This document shows positions 6,795 through 12,227 of a stretch of 33,204 nucleotides of DNA, in pieces. The stretch comes from an uncultured Ruminococcus sp. (GTDB taxonomy: Bacteria > Bacillota > Clostridia > Oscillospirales > Acutalibacteraceae). Within the stretch, counting starts at the first letter, position 1. Each line of letters begins with the position of its first letter. Below the pieces are notes generated by a model. It did not search any database and was not told the DNA's origin. It saw only the letters and a program-made list of their open reading frames with translations. The stretch spans positions 1 through 33,204 of the forward strand of contig CACWVH010000006.1 of assembly GCA_902764235.1 (NCBI GenBank). Reading direction: 5' to 3'. Position numbers and translations under genes: made by a program.

Positions 6795-6955
6795 GTCGCA
6801 TTCTCCTGATGTGATAATCAGACGGTAGCGAAGCACAACCTTAAAAAACGTCGCATTCTCCTGATGTGATAATCAGACGGTAGCGAAGCACAACCTTAAA
6901 AAACGTCGCATTCTCCTGATATGATAATCAGACGGTAGCGAAGCACAACCTTAAG
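6795..6955 (-). ncRNA. toxI: ToxI-like antitoxin RNA: three 55-nt tandem repeats
   Basis: Near-identical 55-base units begin at 6795, 6850 and 6905 (the last slightly short). In transcript sense each holds CTGAT-loop-ATCAG within an outer CGTC/GACG pairing, and units are joined by a U-rich linker (TTTTTTAAGG). The third unit has one base change, in the hairpin loop. The repeats lie directly upstream of toxN behind a promoter, matching type III antitoxin RNAs, which the toxin cuts into single units that inhibit it. Described ToxI, antiQ and CptI units are mostly about 34-45 bases, so 55 is long. Confidence 0.85.
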
Positions 6956-6983
6956 ATGAGTAACCAACATCGTTCTGTAACAT

Positions 6984-7012
6984 ATTATATGCTAAACTTG
7001 CGGAAAAATCAA
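6984..7012 (-). promoter_or_regulatory. Promoter of the 55-nt antitoxin array
   Basis: On the minus strand TTGATT (7007-7012) and TATAAT (6984-6989) are 17 bp apart. Transcription would start about 25 bases before the first repeat. Confidence 0.8.
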
Positions 7013-7067
7013 TAGTTTTATAAAAAATAACTTAGCAAAATAATCATGCATCCAAGTAAATAAGGGA

Positions 7068-7110
7068 GAAAGCATACATCTTTCCCCCCTCGTTATGTAT
7101 GATTGCTTTC
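7068..7110 (-). terminator. Stem-loop after the 35-nt repeat array
   Basis: Following the second array in transcript sense, GAAAGC and ATACAT (split by AATC) pair with ATGTAT and GCTTTC. The sequence after the stem, TCCCTTATTTACTT, is only moderately U-rich, so termination is plausible but not certain. Confidence 0.5.
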
Positions 7111-7213
7111 AGTCTTCCCTCGTAGTGGTGAGCACTAATAGCAACAGTCTTCCCTCGTAGTGGTGAGCACTAATAGTAACAGTCTTCCCTCATAGTGGTG
7201 AGCACTAATAGAA
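7110..7213 (-). ncRNA. Second, unrelated antitoxin-like array: three 35-nt tandem repeats
   Basis: Units begin at 7110, 7145 and 7180 and are almost identical. In transcript sense each contains TAGTG-CTCAC-CACTA (5-bp stem) followed by GAGGGAAGACTG. The unit length, contiguity, count and own promoter are typical of type III antitoxin RNAs. The sequence is unrelated to the 55-nt array, and no second toxin gene is next to it: the next element downstream is the promoter of the other array. It may be an orphan antitoxin left from a lost or swapped toxIN cassette, or an anti-addiction RNA. Confidence 0.7.
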
Positions 7214-7238
7214 TGTGCAATCATCATTCATCGAATAT

Positions 7239-7265
7239 ATTATATGCCATTTTTCCAAAAAACAA
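7239..7265 (-). promoter_or_regulatory. Promoter of the 35-nt repeat array
   Basis: The minus-strand TATAAT (7239-7244) is perfect and sits in GGCATATAATAT, closely resembling the -10 region of the other array. The -35 is weak: TTGTTT (7260-7265) lies 15 bp upstream. Confidence 0.6.
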
Positions 7266-7351
7266 TAGCTTATAAAGAAAAAGTAAGAGAATAGTTGAAT
7301 CATAATTTGTTCATTAGGCAAAAAAACATAAAGACATTAGGGTTATCCGAC

Positions 7352-7402
7352 TTTAAAACACAAGATACCAGTTTCGACAGAAAAATATGAGTGTGTTTTA
7401 AA
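7352..7402. repeat. 11-bp inverted repeat downstream of the 62-residue gene
   Basis: TTTAAAACACA (7352-7362) and TGTGTTTTAAA (7392-7402) are perfect inverted copies with a 29-base spacer, just 3' of the gene ending at 7415. No U-run follows. The rest of the gap between the array promoter and 7415 shows nothing I can assign. Confidence 0.4.
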
Positions 7403-7414
7403 TGTTTGAAAGCA

Positions 7415-7603
7415 CTATTTTTTTAGTATTTGCTGCTCATAATCTCTTATTCTTTTTCTTTCTTCCCAAGTATATTCACTTGGCATTAATGGCTTTAGAC
7501 AAAAAGATAATCTGAATTTGCCATTATAAGCAATAGGATGCTTTTGGGGTTGTGTATTACTTGAAGTTTTTTTAATTCTTGATATAACCTTCTTGGTGTT
7601 CAT
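7415..7603 (-). CDS. Small basic protein of unknown function
   Basis: A 62-residue basic protein (MNTKKVISRIKKTSSNTQ onward) with the central text NGKFRLSFCLKPLMPSEYTWEERKRIRDYEQQIL. The start ATG lies two bases after the stop of the preceding gene (TAG-TA-ATG), so it is probably translated by coupling. A weak GAGG lies upstream. Its base composition is AT-rich like the rest of the cargo island. No family is recognised; it may be an accessory of the membrane/coiled-coil gene upstream. Confidence 0.55.
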   Translation of the reverse strand: MNTKKVISRIKKTSSNTQPQKHPIAYNGKFRLSFCLKPLMPSEYTWEERKRIRDYEQQILKK

Positions 7604-7605
7604 TA

Positions 7606-7944
7606 CTACGAATTACCTCGTTTCCCTTTGTATGTATATTTATATATTAGATTTATAAAGTGGGGATTATCTTCATCATTATATCTTTCGTGCCAATTGG
7701 AATTTAATGTTTCCAAAAACATACTATACAATTGAGCTACTGAAAACAACAAATCAGCACTTCCTTCGTCAAAAATATGTATGTTTTTATCTGTGTTTAA
7801 ACAATCACAGCATAAATAACCATAATAATTCATCGAATTATTAGGTTGTTTTATTCTTATAGGAACAACAATAGCACTATTATAATAAGAATCAAAGTCC
7901 TCGTGCTCGTTCAAATAATTCTCGTCACCTTTTTTTGCATTCAT
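7606..7944 (-). CDS. C-terminal, GAF-like half of the broken membrane protein
   Basis: In the frame following the A7 run this part reads NAKKGDENYLNEHEDF, then YYNSAIVVPIRIKQ, and later NYYGYLCCDCLNTDK and LLFSVAQLYSMFLETL. The pattern of a strand ending in VVPIR followed by a strand with GYLCCD and a closing helix is typical of the last part of GAF-like sensory domains. The first ATG in this frame (7944) has no ribosome binding site. It is most simply the continuation of the gene at 7925-8719 after loss of one A from a run of seven (7930-7936). If translated alone it would be an incomplete domain of 112 residues. Confidence 0.55.
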   Translation of the reverse strand: MNAKKGDENYLNEHEDFDSYYNSAIVVPIRIKQPNNSMNYYGYLCCDCLNTDKNIHIFDEGSADLLFSVAQLYSMFLETLNSNWHERYNDEDNPHFINLIYKYTYKGKRGNS

Positions 7945-8719
7945 TATTAATGATAAATTGATCTTTAGATAAACACCTAACAAAATCTGCGTTTCCTGTT
8001 ATTGTATACGGTTCCGAACCGATTTCTCTTTTATGCTCCTCAAAAGTAATTTTATCTCTAAATGCAGTATATACAATTATGTCTTTTGCATTTGTATAAT
8101 TACTTTTATAAGGAGTATTAAACAATTTAACGGTAGCCGATAATTTTTCCTTTTTACCGTATATATTAAGATAAGTCGCAAGTAGATCAAGGGTTTCGTT
8201 AAGAATATTAGTAGTATATCGTTTATATAAATCAAATAAACTATTTGAATATTCATTTTTTGTATTCTCAATTTGAGTTTTCTTTGCATCATCATCTAAG
8301 ATGCTTTTACTTAAATTCTCAATAAATCTATATGATTTTATTGTTAAATCAGGAATTCTATAGCAAAAATCATTATTAAGTTTACATAAATTTTTAAACT
8401 TTTTTGTAATTTTCGAAATATCCTTTTGAGTAGTACTTTCTTTTGATAACAGATTTGCAATTTGTTTTTTAAAATCACTCTCTTTCTTATCTGATAAATC
8501 TTTCAATTCATTTTTTTCTTTTTGATATAAGTATTTGATTTTTAAATTCCAACACCCCAACAACAATAAAATAAACTCAGACGCTACTACTACCCAAAAA
8601 ACATAATGAAATCCTTGTATGTTTGATGCGATTGCGGAAATAATAGAAGCAATTATTCCACCAAATCCAATAAGGGCTGTAATAATTTCCCAAAAATGAT
8701 TTTTTAAAAATTTTTTCAT
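7925..8719 (-). CDS. Membrane-anchored coiled-coil protein, N-terminal part of a frameshifted gene
   Basis: A 264-residue product that starts after AAAGGAAA. Two hydrophobic segments occupy about 8-30 (FWEIITALIGFGGIIASIIS) and 37-57 (FHYVFWVVVASEFILLLLGC), followed by a long Lys/Glu coiled coil (about 60-130) and a region that looks like the start of a GAF-like domain (KDIIVYTAFRDKITF, then YTITGNADFVRCLSKDQFI). The frame stops at TGA 7925, three codons after a run of seven A. Six A would restore the frame and join it to 7606-7944, giving about 370 residues. The gene may be inactive, phase-variable, or use slippage. The layout (two membrane helices, coiled coil, GAF-like sensor) next to ToxIN suggests a signalling or defence role by inference only. 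Confidence 0.6.
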   Translation of the reverse strand: MKKFLKNHFWEIITALIGFGGIIASIISAIASNIQGFHYVFWVVVASEFILLLLGCWNLKIKYLYQKEKNELKDLSDKKESDFKKQIANLLSKESTTQKDISKITKKFKNLCKLNNDFCYRIPDLTIKSYRFIENLSKSILDDDAKKTQIENTKNEYSNSLFDLYKRYTTNILNETLDLLATYLNIYGKKEKLSATVKLFNTPYKSNYTNAKDIIVYTAFRDKITFEEHKREIGSEPYTITGNADFVRCLSKDQFIINNECKKR

Positions 8720-8735
8720 TTTATTTTCCTTTTCT

Positions 8736-8764
8736 ATTGTATCATATAATAATACCTATTGCAA
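8736..8764 (-). promoter_or_regulatory. Promoter of the membrane/coiled-coil gene
   Basis: Minus-strand TTGCAA (8759-8764), a 17-bp spacer and TACAAT (8736-8741) lie just upstream of the start at 8719. The -10 region with its downstream ATAGAAAAGGAAA closely resembles that at 10515-10520. Confidence 0.65.
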
Positions 8765-8985
8765 ATAGTAAATGTTGTAAAATACACAACCCCATACATT
8801 GTACCTTATAGTTGTTTTTATATCAATATGCTAAATAGACAAAATTATTAGAAGAAAAATATATTGTTGCACAAAAAAAGCAATATTGTTTTATCAAATT
8901 TATAGGATAAATCATAAGTGCAAATTATATTGTTGACATTACAGCACTTAGTTTATCTTTACAAAAAAGAAACTTGATATTATCT

Positions 8986-9011
8986 ATGTGTGTTTCTTAA
9001 GAGACACACAT
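8986..9011. repeat. 26-bp palindrome in the AT-rich gap
   Basis: ATGTGTGTTTCTT (8986-8998) and AAGAGACACACAT (8999-9011) form a 13-bp inverted repeat with a single T/G position and no spacer. It lies between the cargo gene promoter and the ssb remnant. It could be an operator or a cruciform; it has no U-run for termination. The rest of 8765-9060 is AT-rich (a TTGACA occurs at 8933-8938 without a good -10) and I see no gene there. Confidence 0.45.
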
Positions 9012-9067
9012 CACTCATCCTTAGACCAAATTGTTGATATCCAAGGGAAATGAAGTGTATCTCATCC

Positions 9068-9092
9068 ACTTCTGCCCCAATGGGACAAAAGT
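9068..9092 (-). repeat. Intercistronic palindrome, copy 2 of 6 (diverged)
   Basis: Arms ACTTCTGCCCC and GGGACAAAAGT on the plus strand; extended by ATCC/GGAT to 9064-9096. It is the most diverged copy (GGGAC for GGGGC) and lies 3' of the ssb remnant, exactly as copy 3 lies 3' of the intact ssb, so it was duplicated with that gene end. Confidence 0.8.
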
Positions 9093-9113
9093 GGATTTTG
9101 GCTTTTATGGTAA

Positions 9114-9279
9114 TCAAACAAACGGCAGATCATCATCGTCCGGAACATATTCCTCGTCCTGTGCTGAAGCTGAGCTGCTGTGCCTGCATTCCACAAATTC
9201 AAGCCTGTCGTCATAGACATCAAAGGTATAAGGTTTAATACCTTTTTCGTCCACGTAAAATACTGTCCTGACAGAACCC
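9114..9279 (-). pseudogene. 3' remnant of a duplicated ssb gene
   Basis: Read on the minus strand, this stretch encodes the last 50 or so residues of a single-strand binding protein: DEKGIKPYTFDVYDDRLEFV, then QDEEYVPDDDDLPFV and a stop. The intact SSB at 11097 ends DENGIKRYTFEVYADRLEFV and DEEYIPHDEDLPFN. The similarity ends abruptly at about 9279, where the stop region of the gene at 9281 begins. The OB-fold front part and the start are missing. Divergence from the intact copy is large, so the duplication is not recent, or the fragment came from a related element. Confidence 0.85.
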
Positions 9280-9280
9280 A

Positions 9281-10186
9281 TTAACTTAATGGGGGCATAA
9301 GTTTATTTGCAATGTCAAGAAGCGTTTTATTACGATAATTGCTTTTTTGGCTATTGACTATGTTCATGAAGTATGTCTCATCGAATTCAATTCGTTTGTC
9401 ATGAACCATTTTTCCCGTCATCAAATCATCAATGCAGAATCTTACGGACTCGACAAGAGTTTCACCATCTCCGGCTTTTTGTTGGTGTCCTGCAAATCTG
9501 AATTCAATATTCAGGAATCCGCCCTTATTAGATATAATCCGGTAATCATCGTTCTGATTGTCTACATCAAGCATATTAACGTACTTATGTTTGTTTAGTT
9601 TTTCATAAAGCTCCGTACCAATTCTGACCCTTTGACCGAATACTCTGTTGTGAGTCATTCCCCTTAACGCAAAAATGTAAGGCAGATTGGATTCTGTTAG
9701 CCAAGGATACAGATAAGCATTATTCGCCAAATACTGTTTTAAGGCTTCCTTCCAGAATTTAGGTGAACAACGAATATCAAGAGATTTTTGTACTACATAC
9801 ACTACTCTGTCAAAATTGTCTCTTAAAAGATTATACAGCTCAATGACGTTATCAGTAATTTCCGGCAACAACTCATTTTCATCAATTTGTTTACGGTTTT
9901 TTTCTGCTGCGTATGGACAATACTCATATTTTTCCTGATTCCACCGTGGAAGTCCATTTACGTTTTTTCCTGTATGTTTCCCATAAGGAGACATTTTGGA
10001 TTCTGATGACATTCCAACAAGTTGAATAGGATTAAGGCAAGATGGACATATTCCATACAATGATATTCTTTTATCTGTATTCTTCTGTTCAAATGGAAAC
10101 TTTCGCTCTGTTACCTCGTCAAATTCAGCAGGAGAGATAACATATCTTTGAGAAATTGCGGATGGTTTGGTCTTGAAAAACTTCAT
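9281..10186 (-). CDS. Conserved-looking protein of unknown function with CxxC and HTGK motifs
   Basis: A 301-residue soluble protein. Visible landmarks are an N-terminal ISQRYVISPAEFDEVTER, CPSC (about residues 48-51), PYGKHTGKNVNGLPRWNQ (about 67-84) and YCPYA (about 88-92), which together could bind one metal ion. Later regions include LLRDNFDRVVYVVQKSLDIR and NIEFRFAGHQQ. I recall similar proteins of this size from Clostridia genomes and mobile elements, without a known function. It is the last gene of a four-gene block set between two ssb 3' ends, and lies 9 bases downstream of the gene ending at 10196. Start ATG 10186 is the first of the frame; there is no strong ribosome binding site, so coupling is likely. 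Confidence 0.75.
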   Translation of the reverse strand: MKFFKTKPSAISQRYVISPAEFDEVTERKFPFEQKNTDKRISLYGICPSCLNPIQLVGMSSESKMSPYGKHTGKNVNGLPRWNQEKYEYCPYAAEKNRKQIDENELLPEITDNVIELYNLLRDNFDRVVYVVQKSLDIRCSPKFWKEALKQYLANNAYLYPWLTESNLPYIFALRGMTHNRVFGQRVRIGTELYEKLNKHKYVNMLDVDNQNDDYRIISNKGGFLNIEFRFAGHQQKAGDGETLVESVRFCIDDLMTGKMVHDKRIEFDETYFMNIVNSQKSNYRNKTLLDIANKLMPPLS

Positions 10187-10195
10187 AAGAATCTA

Positions 10196-10498
10196 CTACC
10201 CTTCATAAGAATACTCTCTGTTTTGAAAGTAGAAAATATCCTCCTTGGCAGAAAAATCTGTTCCATACACACTGTCAACGTCAGAAAGCCAACAGCTTGG
10301 TAGCTTTGGCAAATCCCCGTTGCTGATTGCAAATGCTACACACTCAAGAACCGTCATAAGTCCGAGAGAAAAATCTCTGCCCTGACTGTCTTTCAAATAG
10401 AAAACGGTATGTTCAAAGCAATTATCGCATATGACACGCTCGGCATCCTCTACCTCTGCACGATTGAAGAATATTTCCTTTAATTTGTTATTATCCAT
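10196..10498 (-). CDS. Small unknown protein with CDNC motif
   Basis: A 100-residue acidic protein that starts after AAAGGAAA. It contains ERVICDNCFEHTVFYLKD (about residues 20-37), DFSLGLMTVLECVAFAISNG and LPKLPSCWLSDV. The single CxxC could bind metal together with other cysteines or be redox active. A promoter (TAGACA, 17 bp, TACAAT) lies directly upstream. It is followed after 9 bases by the 301-residue protein, and the pair probably act together. The function is unknown. Confidence 0.7.
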   Translation of the reverse strand: MDNNKLKEIFFNRAEVEDAERVICDNCFEHTVFYLKDSQGRDFSLGLMTVLECVAFAISNGDLPKLPSCWLSDVDSVYGTDFSAKEDIFYFQNREYSYEG

Positions 10499-10514
10499 AA
10501 GTGATTTCCTTTCT

Positions 10515-10543
10515 ATTGTATCATTATAAATTATCTATGTCTA
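10515..10543 (-). promoter_or_regulatory. Promoter of the 10498-9281 gene pair
   Basis: Minus-strand TAGACA (10538-10543), 17-bp spacer, TACAAT (10515-10520), then ATAGAAAGGAAA and the start codon. The -10 and leader are nearly the same as at 8736-8741, so the cargo genes may share an origin or control. Confidence 0.6.
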
Positions 10544-10574
10544 TACGAAAAATCTATAAAAATTGTTTTATGCG

Positions 10575-10871
10575 TTAGGGCAAGAGAATCAAAGCTACTC
10601 CCAGTAAAGCAAATGCTGCTCCTTTTGTTATTTGTTTTGCTTCTTTATGAGCAGTACCTTTAATAGTCAGAACAATTCCAACCACAAGGGAGATAATTCC
10701 TGCAAAGTCAAATCCTCTCAAAAATCTCCCGTGCCAATAGTCATCCTCTATAATTGCCGAGGGGAATAATATTCTTATCAGCAGCAAGAGATCAAGCATA
10801 ATCAATGCCCATAAGCCTTTAGAGCCAAGTATCTTTTTCAGCTTATTCATTTCCATCACATATCCCATCAT
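10575..10871 (-). CDS. Small three-helix membrane protein
   Basis: Up to 98 residues; the first ATG is at 10871 but a start at a later Met (MEMNKLKKIL or MNKLKKILGS) is equally possible. It overlaps the end of the gene at 10843 and so is probably translated by coupling. Hydrophobic segments are about 18-36 (LWALIMLDLLLLIRILF), 54-70 (FAGIISLVVGIVLTIKG) and 81-97 (ITKGAAFALLGVALILL). A soluble loop with DDYWHGRFLRGF lies between the first two. No family is recognised. Confidence 0.6.
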   Translation of the reverse strand: MMGYVMEMNKLKKILGSKGLWALIMLDLLLLIRILFPSAIIEDDYWHGRFLRGFDFAGIISLVVGIVLTIKGTAHKEAKQITKGAAFALLGVALILLP

Positions 10872-11010
10872 TTTGGAATTTTACGGTTAAATAAAGCTTT
10901 AATATTTCAGCATTCTCCACACTTTCTGCTGTTCCAATCAGTTCCATACCGTTTTGCTCACATTCTGTTACACAAGGTAAGCCGTCAGGTTTCTTGTAGA
11001 TATAGTACAT
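10843..11010 (-). CDS. 55-residue unknown protein
   Basis: Start ATG 11010 follows GGAGGTATAAAC, a strong ribosome binding site. The protein opens MYYIYKKPDGLPCVTECEQN, continues GTAESVENAEILKLY, and ends in an acidic tail. It is compact, with two cysteines early on. It overlaps the membrane protein that follows. It is the first of the block between the two ssb ends. The function is unknown; coding status is supported by the ribosome binding site and normal composition. Confidence 0.65.
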   Translation of the reverse strand: MYYIYKKPDGLPCVTECEQNGMELIGTAESVENAEILKLYLTVKFQNDGICDGNE

Positions 11011-11049
11011 CGTTTATACCTCCAATTTCTTTGAAATACCATCTCGTCC

Positions 11050-11074
11050 ACTTCTGCCCCAATGGGGCAAAAGT
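11050..11074 (-). repeat. Intercistronic palindrome, copy 3 of 6
   Basis: Arms ACTTCTGCCCC and GGGGCAAAAGT on the plus strand, extended by TCC/GGA to 11047-11077. It lies about 22 bases 3' of the intact ssb stop codon. Its mismatch is in the opposite orientation relative to gene sense from that of copies 1, 5 and 6. Confidence 0.85.
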
Positions 11075-11096
11075 GGATTTTTGAATTTCACGGTAA

Positions 11097-11489
11097 TCAA
11101 TTAAACGGCAGATCTTCATCATGCGGAATATATTCCTCGTCCTGTGCTGCGAATGAACCGCCAGTATCCTTGTCCTTGCGTTCCACGAATTCAAGCCTGT
11201 CGGCATAAACCTCAAAGGTATAACGCTTTATACCGTTTTCGTCCATGTAAGAGCCTGTCCTGACAGAACCCTGTACACCGATACGCTGTCCCTTGCTGAA
11301 ATATTTACAAAGAAATTCCGCAGAGTTTCTCCAAGCAACCACATTGATAAAATCAACCTGTTTTTCTTCGCCCTGTTTCGTATATGCCCTGTCAACGGCA
11401 ATCGAAAATCTCGATACGGCAACACCGGACTGGGTGTGCTTCAGCTCAGGATCGGCAGTCAGTCTTCCTACTAATGCAATGATATTCAT
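11097..11489 (-). CDS. ssb: Single-stranded DNA-binding protein
   Basis: A 130-residue SSB with the OB-fold opening MNIIALVGRLTADPEL, RFSIAVDR, FINVVAW, the RIGVQGSVRTGSY strand, and the acidic partner-binding tip ending DEDLPFN. It coats the single strand during conjugative transfer and replication of the element; it is an element-borne copy, not necessarily the housekeeping one. It starts by overlapping the stop of the small gene upstream (ATGA-type), so it is part of the leftward operon. Its 3' end plus downstream palindrome are duplicated at 9068-9279. The length is slightly shorter than chromosomal SSB because the linker before the tip is short. Confidence 0.95.
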   Translation of the reverse strand: MNIIALVGRLTADPELKHTQSGVAVSRFSIAVDRAYTKQGEEKQVDFINVVAWRNSAEFLCKYFSKGQRIGVQGSVRTGSYMDENGIKRYTFEVYADRLEFVERKDKDTGGSFAAQDEEYIPHDEDLPFN

Positions 11490-11647
11490 ACTATTATTCT
11501 TCCTTTCGTCTGTATAGTTTTTGATACCTTTCGGATATTCTGTATGCTTCTGTTGGTACTTGATTTTCTTTTTCTGTATTTGCTTTCTTTTTCAGCTGAT
11601 ATAATGCAGTTGATCAGCCTTATATATCCGGTCTGTTCATTATTCAT
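11486..11647 (-). CDS. Small basic protein of unknown function, frame uncertain
   Basis: ATG 11647 follows AAAGGAACATC and lies inside the end of the macro-domain gene; the stop overlaps the ssb start. The 53-residue product begins MNNEQTGYIRLINCIISAEK and becomes very basic (KYRKRKSSTNRSIQN). In a second frame the latter half reads EKENQVPTEAYRISERYQKL and YRRKEE, which looks more like ordinary protein than the annotated frame. A frameshift near 11590 is therefore possible, with the true product being the front of one frame joined to the back of the other. Low certainty on the exact product. Confidence 0.45.
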   Translation of the reverse strand: MNNEQTGYIRLINCIISAEKESKYRKRKSSTNRSIQNIRKVSKTIQTKGRIIV

Positions 11648-12227
11648 ATTTTGATGTTCCTTTCTGTTTTTGATAAGCCTGTTTTCCTTTGCCTTTACCG
11701 CCAATTTCGATTTTAACCAAATCCTCAGTCCTGTCATAATGATTGGTATAAATCCAGAATTTTACAGTGCTTTCTTCAAGATTATCCATCAAATAATCAT
11801 AAACAATCCTGTGCGGCAAACCGCCCGTCCCTGTTCCGAGGAGTGGGACGGCAACAGTTTTCAGATGTAAGAATTCAGCAGCTCTGATGATTTCAGGAAC
11901 AAGTTTTTTTATAGTCTTAATTCTTGCTTTACTTCCGGGAGTTTTCATGGTTACAGCATGAATAATTCCGATAGCATCAAGTAATGGTGCATTGGTTATA
12001 AAAACACTGCCCTTCGGATAACCGAACAGACCATGTTTTTTACATTCTTCTCTTGATAGCTTTTCGATTTCTCCATGTGAAGCATATTGTAAACTCTCTG
12101 CAACACCTCTGTGCAGTTCTCTGATACATCGAATTCCGCCCATGTAACCGAAACCGTTAGCAGCGTTGACAATACCTTCAGCTTTTGTCAATGCAATATT
12201 TTCATCAGGGATTATTTTGTCAATCAT
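11640..12227 (-). CDS. Macro-domain protein (ADP-ribose-type binding)
   Basis: A 195-residue protein. The macro-domain features are GIVNAANGFGYMGGIRCI (about residues 18-35, equal to the NAAN-GGG ligand loop), GYPKGSVFITNAP, IIHAVTMKTPGS and the second loop VPLLGTGTGGLP (about 126-137). The first loop has fewer glycines than classic enzymes. Members bind ADP-ribose or its derivatives and some remove it from proteins or nucleic acid. The final 25 residues are Lys/Gly/Gln-rich (GGKGKGKQAYQKQKGTSKYE), a possible nucleic-acid-binding or export tail. The gene overlaps the helicase gene's stop by four bases, so both are in one operon. Substrate and role in transfer are unknown. Confidence 0.85.
   Translation of the reverse strand: MIDKIIPDENIALTKAEGIVNAANGFGYMGGIRCIRELHRGVAESLQYASHGEIEKLSREECKKHGLFGYPKGSVFITNAPLLDAIGIIHAVTMKTPGSKARIKTIKKLVPEIIRAAEFLHLKTVAVPLLGTGTGGLPHRIVYDYLMDNLEESTVKFWIYTNHYDRTEDLVKIEIGGKGKGKQAYQKQKGTSKYE

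Noticed and set aside
6795-7213. CRISPR array
   Set aside because: The repeats are contiguous with no unique spacers and have internal hairpins, promoters and a toxN gene downstream; this fits type III antitoxin RNA.
8933-8961. Rightward promoter in the AT-rich gap
   Set aside because: TTGACA is perfect but no acceptable -10 lies at 16-18 bp, and no rightward gene follows.
9031-9238. Rightward open frames over the ssb remnant
   Set aside because: They are antisense to a clear SSB-like reading on the other strand and have no family-like content.
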